This document shows, piece by piece, positions 15,953 to 22,939 of a stretch of DNA of 64,000 nucleotides. Source of the stretch: Roseateles subflavus. Lineage in GTDB: Bacteria; Pseudomonadota; Gammaproteobacteria; Burkholderiales; Burkholderiaceae_C. Position numbers and translations under genes: made by a program. Numbering within the stretch: position 1 is the stretch's first letter; the number at the start of each line of letters is the position of its first letter. The notes below the pieces were generated by a model. It searched no databases, was not told where the DNA came from, and saw nothing but the letters and a program-made list of their open reading frames with translations. The stretch spans positions 186,001 through 250,000 of the forward strand of contig NZ_JASVDS010000003.1 in NCBI RefSeq assembly GCF_030285365.1, written 5' to 3'.

Positions 15953-16789
15953 CTAGCTGAGCAGCCCGCTCTGCCAGTGGCGGGTCTGCAGCCCGTAGTA
16001 GCTGGCCAGCAGCGCATACAGACGCGGGTGCACGCGGGCCAGGTCCTCGCCCTGCTCGAAGAAGCTCTCGCTGGCCACGGCGAAGAACTCGGCCTCGTCC
16101 GTCGCGGCGTAGGGGTCGAGCAGCGTCGGCGCCCCCATGGCCAGCGCCTGTCTCAGCGCCTGGAACTCCCGCTGCATCACGTCGGCCCAGTGCGCATGCG
16201 CCTCGCGGCTGCCCAGCGGGGGCGCGCCGTTGGCCCGGCCATTGGCCTGGTCGAGCTGGTGGGCGAATTCGTGGATCACCACATTGCGCCCGTCGTGCGG
16301 CGCCCGCGCGCCGGCCAGCACGTCCTGCCAGGACAGGATCACCTGCCCCTGCTGCCAGGACTCGCCGCTGAGCCAGTCACGCCGCTCCATCTGCACGCCC
16401 GCCCCGAGGTCATGCACGCGCTGCACCGCGAAGGCCGCCGGGTAGACCACCACCTGGCTGAGCTGCGGATAGACGCCGCGGGCATGGCCCAGCAGCGGCA
16501 GGCAGGCCTGGGCGGCGATCAGCACCTTCATGGCCGTGCTGACGTTGAACCCGGCGCTGCCGATGACCGGCTTCTCGGCCACGAAGACCTGGATCAGCTG
16601 CTGGAGCCGGCGTTGCTGGGGCGGACTCAGGCGGCGGTACAGCGGCCACTCACGCCGCAGCAGGCTGCGCCAGGCGGCCGGGAACGGGGCCGCCATCCAG
16701 CGCTGGCGCCGGCGCCGGCGCTGCCAGGGGGGCAGCAGGAGCAGGGCCAGGGCGAGCAGACCCAGGAGGCTGAGGAGCAAGAGCGGCAT
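15953..16789 (-). CDS. mtfA: MtfA family zinc-dependent peptidase
   Basis: 278 residues from the ATG at 16789; length and ends fit MtfA (E. coli 265 residues). The N terminus is strongly hydrophobic (residues 2-20, Leu-rich) followed by a basic WQRRRRRQRW stretch, suggesting membrane attachment. The peptidase site is HEFAHQLD (HExxH), followed by the EFFAVASESFFEQ segment typical of the family, whose Glu supplies the third ligand. In E. coli MtfA is a cytosolic peptidase that binds the glucose repressor Mlc. Whether that partner exists here is unknown. It ends 9 bp after the convergent cheZ stop. Confidence 0.88.
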   Translation of the reverse strand: MPLLLLSLLGLLALALLLLPPWQRRRRRQRWMAAPFPAAWRSLLRREWPLYRRLSPPQQRRLQQLIQVFVAEKPVIGSAGFNVSTAMKVLIAAQACLPLLGHARGVYPQLSQVVVYPAAFAVQRVHDLGAGVQMERRDWLSGESWQQGQVILSWQDVLAGARAPHDGRNVVIHEFAHQLDQANGRANGAPPLGSREAHAHWADVMQREFQALRQALAMGAPTLLDPYAATDEAEFFAVASESFFEQGEDLARVHPRLYALLASYYGLQTRHWQSGLLS

Positions 16790-17322
16790 GGCGGCGTCGA
16801 ATTTCGCGTGAAGCGACGCAGGTGGGGCCGGCGATGTCCACTGCAAGGGGCGGCGCGCCGCTTCGGCGGAGGGGCGGGCGACGGCGGGGGGGGGGGCGCT
16901 GCCCCGTTCCGGTGCGTCGCGGTGCAGGGATGCCCCCGTCTGGCCCGGATCGCACCCCGGGCGGTCGCCTGCACGCAGACCACTTGAATCCAGCCCGGCG
17001 CGGGTGAGGCGTCGTCGCCACACTTTGCAACACTCGCGACCTTTTGGGGGCTTCCACTAGCTGGCCGGCGGGGCCCTGCTGCCAGAATTCGGCCCAGGCT
17101 CATCCGTGCATTGGCTGGCCGCCCGTCGTCCGCACTGTCATCTGTCTTGCACATGGCCGCGGCACACTGGGCGCCGGCCCGTCGATGACGCCAGGCGGCG
17201 TCGTGGCCGACAGGCTCCGGTGGTGCCGCTTCTGTCCATGCGGTCCGGCGGGCGTCTGCCCGGCACGGGCCGGTACCGGAGTGACTCCCGCATGCGTTTT
17301 TTTGTGCTGAGTCCGGTGAGCG
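16790..17322. other. Intergenic region between mtfA and the TonB-dependent receptor gene
   Basis: About 530 bp without a convincing gene. It contains a run of eleven G (16886-16896) roughly 97 bp upstream of the mtfA start. The right part, from about 17280, becomes AT-richer as the receptor promoter region begins. Confidence 0.5.
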
Positions 17323-17366
17323 AAAACGTTTGGCTTTTTGAGAAACCGAGAAGTAAAACGTTTGCG
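17323..17366 (+). promoter_or_regulatory. Two LacI-type palindromes in the receptor promoter region
   Basis: AAAACGTTTGGC at 17323 and AAAACGTTTGCG at 17355 share AAAACGTTTG with the 8-bp palindrome AAACGTTT, the central-CG form of LacI/PurR-family operators. Their spacing is 32 bp, three helical turns. A possible promoter TTGGCT (17330) - 18 bp - TAAAAC (17354) would be overlapped by both copies, which would suit repression. Confidence 0.5.
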
Positions 17367-17395
17367 CTTGATCTGGTTTCTGTTGTGTGCACTTG

Positions 17396-17437
17396 ACCCG
17401 CCGGGCTGGATGAGCTTGGGCGGGTTGTCGGTTTTTT
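17396..17437 (+). terminator. Terminator-like hairpin in the leader of the receptor gene
   Basis: ACCCGCC (17396-17402) pairs perfectly with GGCGGGT (17419-17425); six bases later comes a run of six T (17432-17437). It lies between the putative promoter and the ribosome site (AGAGGAG near 17448), so it could act as an attenuator. The gap between stem and T-run makes it a weak terminator at best. Confidence 0.35.
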
Positions 17438-17462
17438 CATTCTTCCTAGAGGAGTTGTCGGC

Positions 17463-20400
17463 ATGAACGACTTGCATTGGTCTCGTTTTTCCCGCACGGC
17501 GCTGAGCGTCGCGGTGGCCATCGTGGCCGCCGCCCCGGCCCTGGCCCAGAACACCACCGCCGCCGTGGGTGGCCGCGTGACCTCGCCTGAGGGCAAGCCC
17601 GTGGCCGGCGCGACCGTCGTGCTCGTGCACACCGAGTCCGGCTCGACCAACACCCTCGTGACCGACGCCGAAGGCCGCTACTCGGCCCGCGGCCTGCGCG
17701 TGGGGGGCCCCTACGTCATCACCGTGACCAAGGGTGGCGACAGCAACCAGCGTCAGGGCGTCTTCCTGGCCCTGGCCGAGACCACGGCCATCGACCTGGT
17801 CGTCGGCCAGGCCCAGAACCAGCTGGCGCAGGTGACGATCTCCGGCTCGAGCAGCAAGATCAACTCCGCCACCATGGGCTCGGGCACGAACCTGACCGGT
17901 GCCGACCTGGCCCAGCAGTTCTCCATGCAGCGCAATCTGCAGGACTACGCCCGTCTGGACCCCCGCATCGCCCAGACCAACAAGGAGAACGGTGAGATCT
18001 CGGCCGCCGGCCAGAACAACCGCTTCAACTCCATCACGGTGGACGGCGTGTCGATCAGCGACACCTTCGGCCTGGAAGCCAACAACCTGCCGACGATGAA
18101 GCAGCCGGTCTCGATGGACGCCATCGATTCCGTGCAGATCAATCTGTCCAACTACGACGTGACCCAGAAGGGCTACACCGGCGCCAACGTGAACGCCGTG
18201 ACCAAGTCGGGCACGAACACGTTCAAGGGCACCGCCACCTACGCGTACCGCGACCAGGACATGGCCGGCCGCCGCTGGAACCGTCCGCCGACCGACACCT
18301 TCACCCGCCTGACCCCCTTCAAGGAAAAGCTGTACGGCTTCACCCTGGGCGGCCCGATCATCAAGGACAAGCTGTTCTTCTTCACCGCGTACGAAGAGCA
18401 GCACAACACGATCTCTTCGCCCGCCTTCGGCCCGGCCGGCTCGACGAACGCCACCGCGGTGAACATCACCCAGGCCCAGATCGCCGAAGCCCAGAAGATC
18501 ATGCAGGACGTCTACAAGGTGGACGCCGGCAGCCTGGACAACGTCAGCGGTATCGAGCTGAGCGTCAAGGACGTGCTGGTGAAGCTGGACTGGAACATCA
18601 GCGAGAAGCACCGCGCCAACGTCCGTTACACCAAGACCGAGCAGAACGAGCCGACGCTGCCGGGCTTCAGCAGCAACCAGCTGTCCCTGAGCTCCTACTG
18701 GTACCGTGAGCGCAAGACCATCGAGACGGTCATGGCGCAGCTGTTCAGCGACTGGACGGAAGACTTCTCGACCGAGCTGAAGATCTCGAACCGCGACTAC
18801 GAGAAGGCCACGCTGAGCGACACCAACCTGCCGGCGATGTCCCTGGTCTGGACCAATGGCGGCAGCCGCACCCTGAACCTGGGTACCGAGCGCAGCCGTC
18901 ACCTGAACAACCTGAAGACCAAGACGCTGGACGGCTACTTCGCCGGCAACCTGTTCGTGGGCGACCACGAGATCAAGGGCGGCGCCGACCTCTCCCGCAA
19001 CGAGATCTACAACGTCTTCCTGCAGGACACCCGCGGCAACTACACCTTCTCCGGCAACGGCGCTCCGGGCACGGCCAACGACCCGCTGACGATGCTGCGC
19101 AACGGCATCCCGTCGTCCTACTCGGTGCAGCTGCCCTTCCCGGGCAAGTCGCTCGATGACTCGATCGCCAACTGGACGCTGACCAACGTCGGCTTCTTCC
19201 TCCAGGACACCTGGAAGATCAACAAGAAGCTGAACATCACCGCCGGCATCCGCGTCGACGAAGTCAAGACGGATGACCGCCCGGTGGCCAACGCCGCCGC
19301 TGCGCTGCCCGTCATCCCGGGCAACCCGACCACCAACGTGCGCCAGACCGGCGGCTTCGGCCTGGACAACACGGCCAACGTCGACGGCCAGCGGCTGGTG
19401 CAGCCCCGCCTGGGCTTCAACTACCAGCTGGACACCGTGGATCAGCGCAAGTCGCAGATCCGGGGTGGTGTGGGCCTGTTCCAGGGCGCTGCCGCCAACG
19501 TGTGGCTGACCAACCCGTACCAGAACGTGGGCGCCACCGCCGTCTACAACTGCGGTACCGGCACCACGCCCTGCCCGACGGGCCTGCGCTTCAGCGCCGA
19601 CGGCTCGAACCAGCCGTCGCTGACCGGCACGCCCCAGGCCAACGTCGACTTCGTCGAGAAGGGCCTGTCGCAGCCGTCCGTGTGGAAGCTCAACCTGGCC
19701 TGGGACGGCCAGCTGCCCTGGTACGGCCTCGAGGCCGGCGTGGAATGGCTGCACACCAAGGTCAAGCAGGGCCTGTACTACCAGCACCTGAACCTGGGCA
19801 CGGTGACCGCCTACGCTCCGGACGGTCGCGAGATGTACTGGAACGCCGCGGGCCGCAGCGAAGCCTGCTGGACCGCCGGCACGGAAGCCGTGAACTCGGC
19901 TTGCGGTTCGCGCTTCAAGGCTCTGGCCAACTCCGCGTACAACAACGTGCTGCTGGCGTCGTCGACCAACAAGGGTGACGGCGACACGCTGACGCTGCAA
20001 CTCTCGCAGCGCGTGAACGCCAACCTGCGCTGGCAGCTGGCCTACACCCGCACGGCCGCCACCGAAGTCAGCCCGCTGGCCTCGTCGGTGTCGAGCTCGA
20101 GCTGGAACAACCGCGCCAACTTCAATCCCAACGAAGACGTCGCCGCCAACTCGCAGTACCTGATCCGCGACCGCATCAGCGCCGCCGTGAACTTCAGCAA
20201 GGCCTTTGTCGACAACTACAAGACCACGCTGGGCGTGTTCTATGAAGGTCGTGCCGGCAAGCCCTACAGCTGGGTCTACCGCAATGACATGAACGGTGAC
20301 GGCCGCTCGCGCAACGACCTGATGTACATCCCGACCGCCCCGGGCTCCGGCGAAGTGCTGTTCCGCCTGCCGGGTCAGACCGTGGCCGCCTCGGGCGCCG

Positions 20401-20798
20401 CAGCCGAAGCCGCGTTCTGGGACATCGTCAACGGCGACAAGGCCCTGCGCAACGCCAAGGGCGGTGTCGTGGGTCGCAACTCCGCCTTCGCTCCCTGGGT
20501 CAACAACTTCGATCTGCGCCTGTCGCAGGAAGTGCGCGGCTTCACCCGCGGTGGCAAGGGCGTGATCACGCTGGACATCATGAACGTCGGCAACCTGCTG
20601 AACCGTCGCTGGGGCCAGATCTCCGAAGCTGGGTTCCCCTCGACCCGCAGCTTCGTGAACTTCGCCGGCATCACGCCGGACGGCAAGATGGTCTACGCCG
20701 TCTCGACGCCGGATCCGCTGGTCACCCCGACCGACGCCGCCGGCCGCACCCGCCTGGCACAGTGGGGCATGAACCTCACCGCCAAGTACGAGTTCTGA
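17463..20798 (+). CDS. TonB-dependent receptor, Oar-like, with N-terminal carboxypeptidase-regulatory domain
   Basis: A 1111-residue outer-membrane receptor. Signal peptide to about residue 29 (AAPALAQ), then a CarboxypepD_reg beta-sandwich (GGRVTSPEGKPVAGATVVLVHTES to AEGRYSARGLRVGGPYVI, residues 35-95). The plug domain lies about 120-230 and includes NSITVDGVSISDTFGL and VTKSGTNTFKGTATYAYR, followed by a large beta-barrel ending in KYEF, whose terminal Phe suits BAM recognition. Oar-type receptors import large substrates or are linked to surface behaviour. The gene uses many CGT/GGT/TCC codons and AGAGGAG precedes the ATG, suggesting strong expression. Two LacI-type palindromes upstream point to carbohydrate-linked control. 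Its 3' end is duplicated. Confidence 0.93.
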   Translation: MNDLHWSRFSRTALSVAVAIVAAAPALAQNTTAAVGGRVTSPEGKPVAGATVVLVHTESGSTNTLVTDAEGRYSARGLRVGGPYVITVTKGGDSNQRQGVFLALAETTAIDLVVGQAQNQLAQVTISGSSSKINSATMGSGTNLTGADLAQQFSMQRNLQDYARLDPRIAQTNKENGEISAAGQNNRFNSITVDGVSISDTFGLEANNLPTMKQPVSMDAIDSVQINLSNYDVTQKGYTGANVNAVTKSGTNTFKGTATYAYRDQDMAGRRWNRPPTDTFTRLTPFKEKLYGFTLGGPIIKDKLFFFTAYEEQHNTISSPAFGPAGSTNATAVNITQAQIAEAQKIMQDVYKVDAGSLDNVSGIELSVKDVLVKLDWNISEKHRANVRYTKTEQNEPTLPGFSSNQLSLSSYWYRERKTIETVMAQLFSDWTEDFSTELKISNRDYEKATLSDTNLPAMSLVWTNGGSRTLNLGTERSRHLNNLKTKTLDGYFAGNLFVGDHEIKGGADLSRNEIYNVFLQDTRGNYTFSGNGAPGTANDPLTMLRNGIPSSYSVQLPFPGKSLDDSIANWTLTNVGFFLQDTWKINKKLNITAGIRVDEVKTDDRPVANAAAALPVIPGNPTTNVRQTGGFGLDNTANVDGQRLVQPRLGFNYQLDTVDQRKSQIRGGVGLFQGAAANVWLTNPYQNVGATAVYNCGTGTTPCPTGLRFSADGSNQPSLTGTPQANVDFVEKGLSQPSVWKLNLAWDGQLPWYGLEAGVEWLHTKVKQGLYYQHLNLGTVTAYAPDGREMYWNAAGRSEACWTAGTEAVNSACGSRFKALANSAYNNVLLASSTNKGDGDTLTLQLSQRVNANLRWQLAYTRTAATEVSPLASSVSSSSWNNRANFNPNEDVAANSQYLIRDRISAAVNFSKAFVDNYKTTLGVFYEGRAGKPYSWVYRNDMNGDGRSRNDLMYIPTAPGSGEVLFRLPGQTVAASGAAAEAAFWDIVNGDKALRNAKGGVVGRNSAFAPWVNNFDLRLSQEVRGFTRGGKGVITLDIMNVGNLLNRRWGQISEAGFPSTRSFVNFAGITPDGKMVYAVSTPDPLVTPTDAAGRTRLAQWGMNLTAKYEF

Positions 20799-20839
20799 TC
20801 CTGCAGGGGCCGGCGCCCGCCGGCCTCGCCCGCATCAGC

Positions 20840-20872
20840 AGGGCCGCACCTCGCGAGGGGGCGGCCCTTTTT
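20840..20872 (+). terminator. Intrinsic terminator of the TonB-dependent receptor gene
   Basis: AGGGCCGC (20840-20847) pairs with GCGGCCCT (20861-20868) and is followed by five T (20868-20872). This is the first copy in the tandem duplication and keeps the better T-run. Confidence 0.8.
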
Positions 20873-20886
20873 CATGGGTGCTCGTC

Positions 20887-20990
20887 TCAGGGCGCGGGGA
20901 ACTTGGGCATGCCGAGCGAACGGATGGCGGCGTCCAGGGCCTGCGTCGTCGCGTCGGGCGTCTTCCTGCTGCACAGCAGTGGCGCTGACC
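20887..20990 (-). pseudogene. Remnant of the binding-protein C terminus in duplication copy 1
   Basis: Read on the minus strand it encodes TQALDAAIRSLGMPKFPAP and a stop, matching the end of the intact gene at 21117 (MQALDAAIRSLGMPKSPAP). It has no start codon or upstream coding sequence of its own. Confidence 0.85.
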
Positions 20991-20997
20991 CTGGGGC

Positions 20998-21027
20998 ATG
21001 AGCCTCGGCGCCAAGGACGAGTTCTGA
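20998..21027 (+). pseudogene. Remnant of the receptor C terminus in duplication copy 2
   Basis: MSLGAKDEF and a stop codon correspond to the receptor tail MNLTAKYEF. The changes alter residues (Asn to Ser, Thr to Gly, Tyr to Asp), as expected for sequence free of selection. Confidence 0.85.
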
Positions 21028-21068
21028 TCCTGCAGGGACCGGCGCCAGCCGGCCTCGCCTGCATCAGC

Positions 21069-21100
21069 AGGGCCGCACCTCGCGAGGGAGGCGGCCCTTT
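21069..21100 (+). terminator. Second copy of the receptor terminator
   Basis: The same AGGGCCGC/GCGGCCCT hairpin as at 20840, but the T-run is broken (TTTCT). It is a by-product of the tandem duplication and may act as a back-up. Confidence 0.55.
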
Positions 21101-21116
21101 CTCATGGGCGCTCGTC

Positions 21117-21887
21117 TCAGGGCGCGGGGGACTTGGGCATGCCGAGCGAACGGATGGCGGCGTCCAGGGCCTGCATCGTCGCGTCGGACGTCTTCTTGCT
21201 GCACATCATGTGGCGCTGCAGCCCGGCGGGCATGTCGGGGAAGCTCAGCGAGCTGAGCTGCCGGCTGACCTCGCCATGCCGCGCGAGCCAGAGGTAGTCC
21301 TCGCGGTCCATGAACATGTAGTCCGCGCGGCCGGCCCCCAGCATGCGCGTGAGCTGCACCGGCGTGACCGTCGCGCGCAGCGGGGCGGGCGTCTGCCGGC
21401 GGATGAGCCCGTCGAGCTCCCCGCCGTAGGAAATGCCGTCCACGACGGCCATGCGCAGGCTCGCGTCGGCCAGGAGGCTGGCGAGGCTGCGATGGGCACG
21501 CACGGCGGCGGCCGACCGCGGCCCGACCAGCACGACATGCGGCACGTCCTGGGACATCGGCAGACTGAAGCGTGCATACAGCTCGCGTTCGGGCAGACGG
21601 TACCAGCCCGGGGAGCACAGCGGCCGCTCATTGGCCTGCAGCTCCAGCTGGATGCGCTTGAGCGGGGCCTCCTCCATCTGCACGGCGAGACCCGCGGCGG
21701 TCAGCACGGCCCGGGACTGCTCGATCAGCAGGCCCTTGGGCTGTCGATCCTCGGTGTAGGAGTAGGGCGGCTTGTCACGGTAGAGCAGCAGCAGCGGGCG
21801 ATCCTCCTGCGCCTGGGCGCCGCCGGGCAAGCCGCCAGCCAGGGCCAGGCACAGGCTGGCTGCAGCGAGGCGACGTGAGGCGTTCAT
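21117..21887 (-). CDS. Periplasmic substrate-binding-protein-like protein
   Basis: 256 residues with a signal peptide (MNASRRLAAASLCLALAGG, cleavage near AQA at residue 26). The mature part begins with LLLLYRDKPPYSYTEDRQPKGLLIEQSRAVL, the typical first lobe of family-3 solute-binding proteins, and continues with RADYMFMDREDYLWLAR. No permease or ATPase genes adjoin it, so it may be a stand-alone sensor or scavenger like the protein at 6456. The ATG overlaps the stop of rbgA by 4 bp (ATGA), implying translational coupling. Its 3' end is duplicated next door. Confidence 0.75.
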   Translation of the reverse strand: MNASRRLAAASLCLALAGGLPGGAQAQEDRPLLLLYRDKPPYSYTEDRQPKGLLIEQSRAVLTAAGLAVQMEEAPLKRIQLELQANERPLCSPGWYRLPERELYARFSLPMSQDVPHVVLVGPRSAAAVRAHRSLASLLADASLRMAVVDGISYGGELDGLIRRQTPAPLRATVTPVQLTRMLGAGRADYMFMDREDYLWLARHGEVSRQLSSLSFPDMPAGLQRHMMCSKKTSDATMQALDAAIRSLGMPKSPAP

Positions 21888-22903
21888 GCGTCCTCCGCGT
21901 CCTCGTCGACATCGTCGACGTCAGCGTCCCCGTCGGCCGCCTCGGCATGGCGGTCCGCATCCCAGCTGTCGCGGCTGGACCGGCCCTTGCGCTGCGCCTT
22001 CTTCTCCTTGAGCAGGCGCTCGCGCTCGGCGTCCGCCACGGCGGCCGCGGCGGACCAGGCCTGGAACTCGTCCGGCGTCTCCAGGCTGATGCGGCCCAGC
22101 ACGCCCTGGCGGAAGTCGTACATCAGGATCTCGGCGGCCTTCTGCATGTTCACGCGCCCGCCGCTCAGCACGGCCCCGCGCTTGCGGCCGATGGCCTCGA
22201 GCAGCCGATCGTCCTTGAGCGTCTCGAAGGCGCCCTCGAGCTTGTAGCGGGCCTGCAGCAGGGGCGCGTAGTTCACCCGCAGGTAGTCCAGCAGCTCGAG
22301 CGCGACCTCCTCCTCATCCAGGGCGTTGCGGCCCACGGCGCCACTGGCGGCGAGGTTGTAGCCACTCTCGGGGATGTGGATGCGCGGCCAGAGCATGCCC
22401 GGGGTGTCGAAGAGGTAGGCGTCCTGCGCCAGCACGATCTTCTGCTCGACCTTCGTGATGCCCGGCTCGTCACCCGTCTTGGCGGACTTCTTGCCCACCA
22501 GCGTGTTGATCAGCGTGGACTTGCCCACATTGGGGATGCCGCAGATGAGGATGCGCAGCGGCTTGCTCATCCCGCCGCGCAGCGGCGCGAGCTCGCGACA
22601 GGCGGTCACGAGGGCCTTGGCGGGCGCCTTGTTGCCGGCGTCCAGCGGCAGGGCGCGAGTGCCGGGCAGGGCGTTGTAGTGGTCCAGCCATCGCTGCGTG
22701 CGGTCGGGATCGGCCAGGTCCTGCTTGTTGAGCAGCTTGAGGCTGGGCTTGCCGTCGGTCAGCGAGGCCAGCAGCGGGTTGGCGCTGGAGCCCGGCAGAC
22801 GGGCATCGAGGAGCTCGATGACCACATCGATGCCCTGCTTCATGCGCTCCTTGATTGCCTTGCGGGTCGCATGCATGTGACCCGGGAACCATTGGATGGC
22901 CAT
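21884..22903 (-). CDS. rbgA: Ribosome biogenesis GTPase YlqF/RbgA
   Basis: 339 residues. It shows the circularly permuted GTPase order of this family: NKQD (G4, about residue 59) comes first, then GIPNVGKST (G1, about 122-130), PGIT (G2) and DTPG (G3). The N-terminal WFPGHMHATRKAI is the YlqF signature. In Bacillus RbgA helps mature the 50S subunit; the proteobacterial homologue is presumed similar. The C terminus is an unusually acidic Asp/Glu/Ala tail preceded by a basic helix (KEKKAQRKGR). The binding-protein gene overlaps its stop, and a histidine kinase gene lies 36 bp upstream on the same strand. Confidence 0.93.
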   Translation of the reverse strand: MAIQWFPGHMHATRKAIKERMKQGIDVVIELLDARLPGSSANPLLASLTDGKPSLKLLNKQDLADPDRTQRWLDHYNALPGTRALPLDAGNKAPAKALVTACRELAPLRGGMSKPLRILICGIPNVGKSTLINTLVGKKSAKTGDEPGITKVEQKIVLAQDAYLFDTPGMLWPRIHIPESGYNLAASGAVGRNALDEEEVALELLDYLRVNYAPLLQARYKLEGAFETLKDDRLLEAIGRKRGAVLSGGRVNMQKAAEILMYDFRQGVLGRISLETPDEFQAWSAAAAVADAERERLLKEKKAQRKGRSSRDSWDADRHAEAADGDADVDDVDEDAEDA

Positions 22904-22939
22904 GCTCTGGATTCTTTCGTGTGTCGCGGTACTGGGCCG

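Larger units (their letters stand above)
20763..21220. repeat. Tandem duplication of about 229 bp spanning a convergent gene junction
   Basis: Bases 20763-20991 and 20992 to about 21220 are near-identical (roughly 20 mismatches and a one-base indel, counted by eye). Each copy holds the last ten codons of the receptor gene, a terminator hairpin, and the last 27 or so codons of the leftward binding-protein gene. The outer ends belong to the intact genes; the inner ends are remnants. Confidence 0.9.
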
